Origin: CAVIQK01 sp964613035
GTDB lineage: Bacteria > Bacillota > Clostridia > Christensenellales > DTU072
Assembly: GCA_964613035.1 (NCBI GenBank)
Contig: CAZTFQ010000005.1
Coordinates: forward strand, 1-64,000
Direction: 5' to 3'
DNA: 64,000 nt
Part shown: one piece after another, positions 34,883-43,162 of the stretch
Numbering within the stretch: the first letter of the stretch is position 1
Layout: every line of letters starts with the position of its first letter
Made by a program: the position numbers and the translations under genes
The notes under the pieces: generated by a model
Seen by the model: only the letters and a program-made list of their open reading frames with translations
Told to the model about the DNA's origin: nothing
Database searches by the model: none

Positions 34883-36313
34883 CTAAGAATTTTTGTAAGA
34901 GCCTGTATCTATTACGAGCTTAAACACTCTGTCGAAAGCTTTCAGAGCCTTGTCCACGTCGGATTGAGAATGAGCCGCCGTAAAATACATCGTAGAACCG
35001 CCGACAGTAATTACTCCCGCGGCGGTAAATGCGGCGTGCATATAGACGGAGTGATCGATTCTGTTGAGTTTTTTTCTTTTCGTACCTAAAATCCTGTCGT
35101 AAATTTTTTCTATCGGATTGCGTTTACGATACGAGTACGCGGACAATCCTTCCGTATCGAGGTGGACAATCGATCCTATATTATATACGAGGAACGGCAA
35201 ATCGTATTTTTTAATCAACTTTTCGAGACCCTCTGTCAGCTTATCGCCCAAAGTCGACGCCACGGAAATTGCGGATGAAGATTCTATCGACTTGATAGAG
35301 TTATACGCCATAATCGACGACAAGAACGAGTCTTGTCTATCGGAGTCGAGACGGATACTCTGCATAAAATCTTTCTTGCCGCCTACCGCGAAAAACGGGG
35401 CGTATCCCGTAGAAAGAGACTCTCCGAGTATCACCAGATCGGGGTACATATTCCTGCCGCGGGCGGTCAAGAAGTCGTAATCGGACAAAATCTCTCCGCA
35501 GACGCCGCCGAAAGCGACTCTGTATGCGGAGACCGATTCGTCGGCTATAATCGCCGCGCGGTATTTTCTCGCGAGCACGGCAAGTCTCGGGAAGAAGTCC
35601 GATTCCGTAGGAATCGTTCCGGATCCTATCCCGAGAGGTTCTACTATCACGGCGGCGGTTCCGCCGAGTAAACAGTTACGCTTTAGTACCGATTCTATTT
35701 CTTTAAGATCCGACGCAACGTAATCGGTAGCGGGCTCTAAGCGGTCGCGTACGGAAAAATCTCCTTTTACGGACAACAGCGGAGAGGATATAATTACAAT
35801 CCTCTTATTCTCGGTGACGGAAGTCGCCATATCGATCGCAGTCCTGAAGGAGTCTTCTCGAGACGGCATGAGAGCGAGCTCTTCTATATAAGGCATAGAG
35901 CGGTTGATTTCTTTAGCTAGAGCTATTTCGTACTCGTTGGAGAGTGCGTCCATGGCGCCGACCTCATCCGTTACGGAGACGAGTCGAGCTCTCGATTCCT
36001 GCGTGCCCACTCCCAGGACGGACGCGCCGCCCGCGTTAAAAAAGTCTATATAGACGTTGCCGTCGACGTCGACAAGACGCGCGCCGTCGGATTGAGCGAA
36101 GTAGAGCGGGAAAGGTTTAGAAAAACAGCGATGATCCGTTCCGCCGGGGATATAGCGGCGGGACTCGGAATGGAGAGCCTTGGACTTGGGACACTTTTTG
36201 ATGAAATATTCGTCGACGACACGCTCGTAATTATCCTTACCTATGGAGTGAGGATTGAGCGCGTGGATATGAGAGGTGAGTCGAGCGTGGTCGGAAGGAG
36301 ATAAATTTTTCAT
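34883..36313 (-). CDS. Class-III aminotransferase homologue lacking the PLP lysine
   Basis: The 476-residue protein resembles glutamate-1-semialdehyde aminomutase and other class-III PLP enzymes: RYIPGGTDHRCFSKPFPLYF, DVDGNVYIDFFNAGGASVLG, IIADESVSAYRVAFGG (with the PLP-contacting Asp) and a normal C-terminal domain. Where the family has LGK-x4-G with the Schiff-base lysine, this protein reads PDLVILGESLSTG: residue 298 is Glu, codon GAG at 35420-35422, one base from AAG. It therefore should not form the internal aldimine and may be a pseudoenzyme or use other chemistry. Its start lies 2 bp after the stop of the 1423-residue lipoprotein without a clear ribosome binding site, which suggests translational coupling. 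Confidence 0.82.
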   Translation of the reverse strand: MKNLSPSDHARLTSHIHALNPHSIGKDNYERVVDEYFIKKCPKSKALHSESRRYIPGGTDHRCFSKPFPLYFAQSDGARLVDVDGNVYIDFFNAGGASVLGVGTQESRARLVSVTDEVGAMDALSNEYEIALAKEINRSMPYIEELALMPSREDSFRTAIDMATSVTENKRIVIISSPLLSVKGDFSVRDRLEPATDYVASDLKEIESVLKRNCLLGGTAAVIVEPLGIGSGTIPTESDFFPRLAVLARKYRAAIIADESVSAYRVAFGGVCGEILSDYDFLTARGRNMYPDLVILGESLSTGYAPFFAVGGKKDFMQSIRLDSDRQDSFLSSIMAYNSIKSIESSSAISVASTLGDKLTEGLEKLIKKYDLPFLVYNIGSIVHLDTEGLSAYSYRKRNPIEKIYDRILGTKRKKLNRIDHSVYMHAAFTAAGVITVGGSTMYFTAAHSQSDVDKALKAFDRVFKLVIDTGSYKNS

Positions 36314-36315
36314 AA

Positions 36316-39300
36316 CTAGACGAGTTCTATAATAAGGGGGACGGCGTTGGTGGATTCATAAGTATCGTCCGAGTCGTAGGAATATCTGAAGTACAAGTAA
36401 ACGAACGTATCTCTATCGGAAAACGCGAGCGTGACGGAAGTCGAGTCGGGGTCGGTTACGGAACGCCAATTGCCGCTCGTGGTGCCGATCACCCATTCTA
36501 TCTTGTCCGCGTCGAGATAGGAAGAAAATCCCGTGACGGTGAAGGTATGCGTTCCGTCGGCGTTGTTGACGACAAGTACGTTGTCGGCGGAGACGTCTAA
36601 GATTCTCACGGCTTTTTTCACTTCTACGTTCAGCTCCGTGACGATTTCTCCGTCGATATCGGTGAGCACATACGAGGCGGTTCCGTTACTGCCTACGGAA
36701 GAAGAGACCGTCAAAGTATATTTCCCTACGGCGGAGAGAGTTTTCTTCTCTACCGATATATACTCGGTCAGGTCTTTTATTCCGCCGCTTATACGGCTGT
36801 CTCCGTATTCCAGAGACAATTCTATCCGATCGTAGAGGTCGTTGCCGTCGGCGTAGCGGAGCGAGGAAGCGTTGTCGAGTCGTACGACGAGCGTCTTGGG
36901 GTTGACTACGAGGGTGCCCTTCTCCACACTGATATAGAAGTACGGATGGTCCAGCGTGCCTATGCCGAGCAAATCTTCGTATTTACCTACCGACAGAGTC
37001 GAGACGTCTATATCTCCGTCGGGAGCGGGAGCGCCGCTATAACCGACGCCGAGCTTATCGACGACGTAATTCCAAGCGTCCGATATCGTCGGGACGAAGC
37101 CTATTTCCGTCAAATCGTCGCCGTACAAGACCGTGGCGCTGTTGATTTTTAACGTTACGGTGGTGGGTTCTATGTAATATTCGGAAGTAAACGTAGCGGC
37201 TCGATAATAATCGTTTTCCGCGCAGACGACTCTGATGCGATAGGTTCCTACGTGGTGAGGCAATAAATCCGCCGAGTAGTACTCGAATCTCGTATTGTCG
37301 ACTACGTATTCGTAATAGGCGCCGTTGGCGGAAATGGAAATCCAATTGCCGTAAGCGTCGGCGAAGTCGAAGTAAATTCTATACGACGGATCGGTGAAAG
37401 AATCCGACACTCTTAAAAACTCGAAAGTACTCTCGTCCTTAAAGGTGTCGTCGACGCGTTGACGGACGTTGATGAATCTGACGGAAGGCTCGGACCTGTT
37501 CCAGATACGGACGGTGAAGCTAGCCGAATAACCGCCGTACTCTGCGTACACCGTGCGGTCCGCGTAAGTTACGCCGTCCTCGAAGTCGATATCCGAATCG
37601 TAGCCGGTCACTTTCGCATACGCGATACTAACTCTGTCGGAAGTAAGGGACGCGCCGTAATGACGGACAACGTAGCCGCCGCTATAATCGAGGTTTTGCC
37701 CGACGACGTAATCGAGTCTCATATCCGAGAGATCGAGAGTTATGCCGGTGAGGTTGGCGGAGACGACTTTAATCTTCCAATCAAGCGTATACGACGCGTA
37801 GCGGACGGTTACTATACGATCCCCCAAAGTCTCGTCGGCAAAGTCGTAATCGGTCATTTCCGAGGTGAGACGGACGGACTTATACACGTCGGTGCCGGCA
37901 GATGCGTATCTGAGTCTAAGAGTAAATTCTCCGAGATTGAGATTGAGGCCTACGGCTGCTTCGAAAATATCGTCGCCGTCGTTGTCGTACGCTCTGTCGC
38001 CGCGGTAGAGTTCTATCCCCTTGAGCGTGTACGCGTCGGCTACGTAATATACGTGCCAGACGGCGGAGACGGTCTGCGTACCCTCGCGATAATACAGGGT
38101 GACCGTTTTTTCTCCCTCCGTGACAATCGAATCGGAGAAGCTGTAATAAAATCCGCCGACGGTGATATCCGATGCCGAATCGACCTCGGAAAACGACGGC
38201 GTGTAAGAGAGACGAGAACCGTTGTTTTTAATCACCGTGACTACGAGACCGTCGGGGGAAGAAAATTCTTCTCCTACCGAATAATCTATATACGCGGAGC
38301 CGTTGGAAGTGACCTCGAGCCCCGACAATCTGACGGGCGTAACTATAACGTCGTCCGAGAAAATCGTACCGAAGAAATTATAGTCGAGTCTGCCGCTGAC
38401 TGCCGCGACCGTATCCGAAACGTAGAGAGATTTTTTCAAAACAACGGTGTCGTGGGTATCCGAAGTGAATATTACGGTATCCGAAACGTCGCTTTCTTCG
38501 GTTATTTCAAACGTTACGGTTTCATTGTCCAGGTCTATCTCGAACCGCTGTCCGAAAAGGGATACTCTATCTCCCCTAATATAAGCCAAGGAGGGGCTTT
38601 TCAGTACCGAGGGTGAAGCGGAGGGACTGAACGAAGTGAAGCAAATTTTATAAGTAGGCAACTTGAGAGAGGACGCGCAAGCTTCGTCGACGGTCAACGC
38701 GAGCTCGTAGAGCGCGGCTATAACCTCAATATCCGAGTCGCGTTTTATATACGCCGCAATCTCGCATTTATCGGTCGTATCGGAGGCGAGATCGACGTAC
38801 GATGAAGGATCTGCGCTACCGTCGGAGAAAGCGGGAATTATTTCCGAAGATACGATCGTCTTTTCGTAGCCGCTGTTGTAACGCGCTCTGAGGGACAATC
38901 CCGTCAGCTCTCTTATGCTCGTCGCAGAAGCCGAGCAAAAGACGTCGTCGGGAGAGGACGAAACCGTGAGCGAGGTAATCAGATGTTCGTACACGCGGAC
39001 GGTGAGCGAGGCGGTGAGCTCGGGATAATCGCTCAAAGGAGCGATTTTGACCAGTTTGTTTTTATAACGGTTGTCCCCTTCTCCCTGCCAGTCGCCTTCT
39101 ACCGTCTCTACGGAAAAGTCGGTGCCGTCGGTCAGGACGTTTTTCTCGACGGCTATAGGCTGACCAAAAGTTCCGTTGTTATAACCGACGACGTATTTAA
39201 GGTCGTTGTAGTTGAGTTCTCTGTCGGTGCCTACGTAATACGTCGCGCTCTCCAAGCCTGCCGTATCGGTGAAGCTCACGGAGCACGGAGTCTTTTCTTT

Positions 39301-40587
39301 GACCGTAAACGTCATATCGGCGTACCAGTTTTTCGAATCGTTGCGGTAATAAGAAAATCTCAATATATAGGTGCCCGCCTTGGAAGTGTCCGCGACGGTA
39401 TACGTTCCGTCCGAGGTGTAGACGGTCTTGGTGAAGACGGAGTCTGTCATAGGAAAGTCTTGCGACGATCCGTCCTGATAATACACCGTTAGGACGCCGC
39501 CCGTATAATCTATGACGCCGCCCTCGATAAGGGGTGACGAAGAATTCTCTCTGAGCTGCGCGGGCTGAGACTTGATCTCGACGGCTTGATTTTCTCTAGG
39601 GAGTTTAATCGCAACCGAGCAATAAAAAGTCAGGGAATACAGCGTGCGATTATCGCCGTCGACGTCTATATAATAAAGCACGACGGGAGTATTGTTGTCG
39701 GAAGACGAGAAGTCGTACGATAAAAAGCATCCGCTCTCGTCCAGCGATTCCGAAAAAGCTTCTTCCGAAGGTTGCTCGGAGAGATAATTTTCTAAAAACG
39801 ATTTATATTCCGACGAATAATCTTTAAGCTCCGATATAGAATAGACGACGTCGTCGCCGTTGTCGTAGACGAGTTTCAGAGCGATGCCGTCTTTTATCAG
39901 TTCCTCTCCTATCAGGTAATCTTTTTTGTCCGGTTCGGAATCGATTTTGACTCCTCGGAGAGTTTTCTTAAGTACGGTTACGTTGAAGGAGGTTGTTTTA
40001 CCGGCATAATCGATCGTAACGGTTTGATCTCCGACGAAATCTTTTCTATATCCGGAGACGAAGCCTTGATTTAGGTCGATGACCAATTCCTGTCCCGTGA
40101 CGAGCTTAAGACGAAGGGTTGCGCCCTTAAGGGACAAGTCGTCGCCTTCGACGTAGGTCGTTTTTTCCGGAAGAGTTAACAGCTCTATAGATTCCAGCTC
40201 GGGCGCGACGATGTTGACGGTACAGCTGTAAGTAGCCTGACCGTATCTTACGGTGAAAGCCGTCTCTCCCACCGTGTACGGGTCGTAATTCTCGATCTTC
40301 ACCGATGGGTGCGTCATGGAAATCGTTTTGTAACTGCCGTCGGTCAAAATCACTTTGACGGTGTATTGACTTCTGTCGAGAGCTTCTCCCAGATAATAGG
40401 TATCTTTAAGAGCCGTAACGGTGATGCGCGATACGCTGTCAACGGTATCGAGGTCGTCGAGCACCGTGCCGGAAGTTCCGCTAGTGCCGCCGTCTCCGTC
40501 CGGGTCGGGCGTGCACGCGAAAAGGACGCAAGTAAGCGTCAACATTAATAGAATTATTAAAACCGAACAGAAAAAGTTTCTTTTCAT
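36316..40587 (-). CDS. 1423-residue Ig-like surface lipoprotein
   Basis: A signal peptide with lipobox L-F-A-C (Cys 25) is followed by an acidic, Gly/Ser-rich tether (about 26-42). Then come roughly nine or ten Big_3-type Ig-like units of 75-100 residues, each with a TYYLGEALD- or YVEGDDLSLKG-like opening and a GDQTVTIDYAG-like closing. Residues about 1180-1330 contain MBG-type units (ATVLYGDDLTEIGF, VVNPKTLVVRLDNA). The C-terminus is a final beta domain without an anchor motif. It should project from the cell surface as a rod. The ATG at 40587 has no ribosome binding site in a short leader. Downstream, 2 bp apart, lies the aminotransferase-like gene, so a surface protein heads a redox gene set. 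Confidence 0.88.
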   Translation of the reverse strand: MKRNFFCSVLIILLMLTLTCVLFACTPDPDGDGGTSGTSGTVLDDLDTVDSVSRITVTALKDTYYLGEALDRSQYTVKVILTDGSYKTISMTHPSVKIENYDPYTVGETAFTVRYGQATYSCTVNIVAPELESIELLTLPEKTTYVEGDDLSLKGATLRLKLVTGQELVIDLNQGFVSGYRKDFVGDQTVTIDYAGKTTSFNVTVLKKTLRGVKIDSEPDKKDYLIGEELIKDGIALKLVYDNGDDVVYSISELKDYSSEYKSFLENYLSEQPSEEAFSESLDESGCFLSYDFSSSDNNTPVVLYYIDVDGDNRTLYSLTFYCSVAIKLPRENQAVEIKSQPAQLRENSSSPLIEGGVIDYTGGVLTVYYQDGSSQDFPMTDSVFTKTVYTSDGTYTVADTSKAGTYILRFSYYRNDSKNWYADMTFTVKEKTPCSVSFTDTAGLESATYYVGTDRELNYNDLKYVVGYNNGTFGQPIAVEKNVLTDGTDFSVETVEGDWQGEGDNRYKNKLVKIAPLSDYPELTASLTVRVYEHLITSLTVSSSPDDVFCSASATSIRELTGLSLRARYNSGYEKTIVSSEIIPAFSDGSADPSSYVDLASDTTDKCEIAAYIKRDSDIEVIAALYELALTVDEACASSLKLPTYKICFTSFSPSASPSVLKSPSLAYIRGDRVSLFGQRFEIDLDNETVTFEITEESDVSDTVIFTSDTHDTVVLKKSLYVSDTVAAVSGRLDYNFFGTIFSDDVIVTPVRLSGLEVTSNGSAYIDYSVGEEFSSPDGLVVTVIKNNGSRLSYTPSFSEVDSASDITVGGFYYSFSDSIVTEGEKTVTLYYREGTQTVSAVWHVYYVADAYTLKGIELYRGDRAYDNDGDDIFEAAVGLNLNLGEFTLRLRYASAGTDVYKSVRLTSEMTDYDFADETLGDRIVTVRYASYTLDWKIKVVSANLTGITLDLSDMRLDYVVGQNLDYSGGYVVRHYGASLTSDRVSIAYAKVTGYDSDIDFEDGVTYADRTVYAEYGGYSASFTVRIWNRSEPSVRFINVRQRVDDTFKDESTFEFLRVSDSFTDPSYRIYFDFADAYGNWISISANGAYYEYVVDNTRFEYYSADLLPHHVGTYRIRVVCAENDYYRAATFTSEYYIEPTTVTLKINSATVLYGDDLTEIGFVPTISDAWNYVVDKLGVGYSGAPAPDGDIDVSTLSVGKYEDLLGIGTLDHPYFYISVEKGTLVVNPKTLVVRLDNASSLRYADGNDLYDRIELSLEYGDSRISGGIKDLTEYISVEKKTLSAVGKYTLTVSSSVGSNGTASYVLTDIDGEIVTELNVEVKKAVRILDVSADNVLVVNNADGTHTFTVTGFSSYLDADKIEWVIGTTSGNWRSVTDPDSTSVTLAFSDRDTFVYLYFRYSYDSDDTYESTNAVPLIIELV

Positions 40588-40612
40588 ATGCGCACGCGTT
40601 TTTAACTATTTA

Positions 40613-40641
40613 ATTATATAACTATATAAGAAAAAAAGCAA
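40613..40641 (-). promoter_or_regulatory. Promoter of the 1423-residue lipoprotein operon
   Basis: TTGCTT (40636-40641) and TATAAT (40613-40618) are 17 bp apart on the minus strand. The predicted leader of about 19 nt contains no Shine-Dalgarno-like sequence. Confidence 0.75.
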
Positions 40642-40658
40642 CACCATAAAAAACTACG

Positions 40659-41159
40659 TTAAGAACGGGAGCGGTATTTTTTAGATACGACGAACAGGAT
40701 GAAGACTACGTTGGCAATCACGGGAAGCGCGAAAAGGACGAGGACACCGTAAAACTCCAAGGAAAAGTCTATCAAATCGTAAAGAAAACCGTCCGTGAAG
40801 CTCAATACTCCTTCTATATCGTACTCGCTCGCCGAGTAATATGCGGAAACGTTGTCGAAGCCGAGATATTTTCCTCCCGGGACATTCATGACGCGTCCGA
40901 CGACGTATCCGTCGGAAACGGTCGCCAATACGACGTCTCCGTCGGAAGAAGAATCGTCTTTTGAAAACACGGCGAGGGTACCGCGCTCTACGCGCGGAGA
41001 TATTTCTCCGTCCAAAAAATTGTCCGATATCATAACGCACTTAAGGGAAAAGAAGTCGTAGACGCCGTCTAGTCCGGTAAGAAGGAAGCAAGAAAACAGG
41101 AGCGCCAGCGCAAGATATACAATCAGTAGTGTCCCTATTATCTTAGTCGGTACGGACAT
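40659..41159 (-). CDS. Signal-peptidase-like (SipW-related) membrane protein
   Basis: The 166-residue protein has an N-terminal membrane segment (about 7-28), a soluble beta-rich middle and a C-terminal membrane segment (about 136-160). The middle, with ISPRVERGTLAVF, then GDVVLATVSDGYVVGRVM, is laid out like signal peptidase I/SipW proteins, where SGSMxPxIxxGxLVxV is followed by GDIV and VxHRV. The canonical SGSM catalytic motif is not visible; the equivalent stretch reads MISDNFLDGEISP. It may be a divergent peptidase or an inactive relative. Its start overlaps the end of the thioesterase gene by 17 bp, making it the last gene of the glycosidase operon. Confidence 0.5.
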   Translation of the reverse strand: MSVPTKIIGTLLIVYLALALLFSCFLLTGLDGVYDFFSLKCVMISDNFLDGEISPRVERGTLAVFSKDDSSSDGDVVLATVSDGYVVGRVMNVPGGKYLGFDNVSAYYSASEYDIEGVLSFTDGFLYDLIDFSLEFYGVLVLFALPVIANVVFILFVVSKKYRSRS

Positions 41160-41547
41160 CCAATTTAGCTCCCGAAAATTCCGCCAACGCTACGAGAACG
41201 TCGCGGTCGTCGAACAATTCTACCGAATATACGAAAGTACGTCTGGTCTGCCCTTTTATCCGAGCTACCGCCTTAAGATAATCGCCTCTGGCGGGGTGGA
41301 CGTACGATATCGAGCCCGTAGCCGTTACCGAGGGGCAATGGATTGCGTTGGCGTGTACGGAAAAGGTAAAATCGGCGAGAGTAAACAACGCCCCGCCCTG
41401 TACGACGTCGTTGCCGTTAAGGAGATGATCCGTTATAGGGGCGATTATGGTAACGTAATCATCCGTGAGCTCCATAATTCTGACGTCAAAGGGAACAATA
41501 AATCTGTCTCGAGCGAAAATCTGCTCTACTTCTTGAATCGTTTTCAT
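41143..41547 (-). CDS. PaaI-like hotdog-fold thioesterase
   Basis: The 134-residue protein is a hotdog-fold acyl-CoA thioesterase of the PaaI group. NGNDVVQGGALFTLADFTFSVHAN contains the HGG-like turn (here VQGG) and the catalytic Asp in the following helix, and SISYVHPARGDYLKAVARI is the typical central strand pair. It should hydrolyse small acyl- or aryl-CoA esters in the cytoplasm. The ATG overlaps the GH20 stop (ATGA, 41544-41547) and AGGATAGG lies just upstream. Its presence in a glycosidase operon is unexplained. Confidence 0.85.
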   Translation of the reverse strand: MKTIQEVEQIFARDRFIVPFDVRIMELTDDYVTIIAPITDHLLNGNDVVQGGALFTLADFTFSVHANAIHCPSVTATGSISYVHPARGDYLKAVARIKGQTRRTFVYSVELFDDRDVLVALAEFSGAKLDVRTD

Positions 41548-43148
41548 TTCCTATCCTTTTTCAGTTGAAGATTTTTATAATAATCGTAGTTAGGGTTACG
41601 GGAAAGGAATCTTTGGTGACCTATAATCCTTTCTTTAAGTCCAGGATTGGCGACTTCGGGGAGGGCGTAGTTTAAGTCGTAGCGGTCCATGATATTAGCC
41701 ATTCCGTTGTAGAAGCGGTCAATAAAGCTTCGATAATTTTTGTTTTCTTTCTTCGTCCAGACGACTTCGGAGAAAGCTTGCAGTCTGGGGTATAACTTAA
41801 CGTTGCGCATATCGCGAGTACGTAGAAACTCCGACCAGAGAGTACATTCCGCGCCTATGATATTGGCAGAATCGGACGCGCCGTACTTCTCGTGAGTGTA
41901 GTCGTAGACTTTTTTAAGAGGCACGTATCCGTAGCTCATATCGAAGTAGAAGACCTGATTGCGGCTCATAACGGCACTCCCGCCATCTGCGATAAACTTC
42001 TCCGCTCTTACGTCCTTATTGGTCGTCCAATACTGAATAACGGAATCTTTACTAAGGTTGTCGGCGGCGAGAATTTCGTTCCAGCCGATGACGCGTTTTC
42101 CTTTCTCTGCGAGATGCTCGGCAAGAGAATTCTCGAGATATCCTTGCAAGTCTTCTTCGTTTTTAAGACCGTGTTTTTTCATCATCTCTTGGCAGTGGGG
42201 GCATTTTTTCCATTTGCCTTTAGGCGCTTCGTCTCCGCCGATATGTACGTAAGGAGACGGGAACAGCTCGCAGACCTCGTCCCAGACGTCGAAGAGGAAG
42301 CGATAGCTCTCTTCTTTTCCCGCGCACATAATCAACTCCCAGTCGCCGAAGCTGAGACCGCCCATGGAGAATTTTACTTCTACTTTTTCTCCCGTACAGG
42401 AGAGCTCGGGGTATGCGGCGAGAGCGGAATAAAAGTGAGCAGGGGCGTCGATCTCGGGAATGACTGTAATACCAAGCATCGAGGCATACGCGACGATGTC
42501 TTTTATTTCTTCCTGCGTATAAAATCCCTCGTGAGGCTTGCCCTCGTACTTAACCGCGGGGTCGTTCCAGGAAGTTATCACGGTATCCTTCCTTTTACTG
42601 CCTATCTCTGTAAGCAGGGGGTACTTCTTGATTTCTATTCTCCAGCCTTGATTGTCGTTGAGATGAAAATGCATATAATTGAGCTTCAAAAGAGCCATGA
42701 CGTCGAGGTGTTCTTTGACTTCTTTGACGGGAATGAAGTGTCTGGCGGAGTCCAACATAAGACCTCTGTATTTCATCGACGGCTCGTCTTCTATTCTGAC
42801 GCAATCCGCTCTGACGAGGTCGTCCTTTTCTACGGTATCGAGGATGAGCATTTGTCTCAAAGTGGAAAAAGCGTACAGTGCGCCGCGATCGGTAGATGCG
42901 GTGACGGTGATTTCTTCCGAGTCTATATCTATGACGTAGGCTTCCTCGGGAAGAGTGTCGTCGAGAGCAAAACTTATAGTCGTGACGTCTTTATATTCTT
43001 TAAGAAGTTTTTTCGCTCTGTCGAAAGCGTGTCCGACGTACTTCTCTATTTTAGAAAAAGCGAAGAAGTTGACGCGAGTGTTTTTAGAGAAGACGAATTC
43101 TCCCGGGCGGGAAACGACGCGATTGGGGTAAGGGATGACGTTAAGCAT
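41544..43148 (-). CDS. Cytoplasmic GH20 beta-N-acetylhexosaminidase
   Basis: The 534-residue GH20 enzyme removes terminal beta-linked GlcNAc or GalNAc. The order is a GH20b-type N-terminal domain (residues about 1-120) followed by the TIM barrel: RGLMLDSARHFIP, MHFHLNDNQGWRIEIKKYP, PEIDAPAHFYSAL and the catalytic pair D306-E307 in HIGGDEAP. A C-x2-C pair (KKCPHCQEM) follows the catalytic loop. No signal peptide is present, so it acts on imported oligosaccharides. The start has AGGAG 9 nt upstream. It lies 14 bp after the GH36-like gene. With the GH2 and GH36-like enzymes it would degrade host-type glycans such as milk or mucin oligosaccharides. Confidence 0.94.
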   Translation of the reverse strand: MLNVIPYPNRVVSRPGEFVFSKNTRVNFFAFSKIEKYVGHAFDRAKKLLKEYKDVTTISFALDDTLPEEAYVIDIDSEEITVTASTDRGALYAFSTLRQMLILDTVEKDDLVRADCVRIEDEPSMKYRGLMLDSARHFIPVKEVKEHLDVMALLKLNYMHFHLNDNQGWRIEIKKYPLLTEIGSKRKDTVITSWNDPAVKYEGKPHEGFYTQEEIKDIVAYASMLGITVIPEIDAPAHFYSALAAYPELSCTGEKVEVKFSMGGLSFGDWELIMCAGKEESYRFLFDVWDEVCELFPSPYVHIGGDEAPKGKWKKCPHCQEMMKKHGLKNEEDLQGYLENSLAEHLAEKGKRVIGWNEILAADNLSKDSVIQYWTTNKDVRAEKFIADGGSAVMSRNQVFYFDMSYGYVPLKKVYDYTHEKYGASDSANIIGAECTLWSEFLRTRDMRNVKLYPRLQAFSEVVWTKKENKNYRSFIDRFYNGMANIMDRYDLNYALPEVANPGLKERIIGHQRFLSRNPNYDYYKNLQLKKDRK

Positions 43149-43162
43149 AAATAATATCTCCT

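Noticed and set aside
35420..35422. Glu codon in the aminotransferase as a sequencing error
   Set aside because: It cannot be excluded from one sequence, but the surrounding residues also depart from the family (ESLSTG instead of KIIGGG), which favours a genuine divergence.
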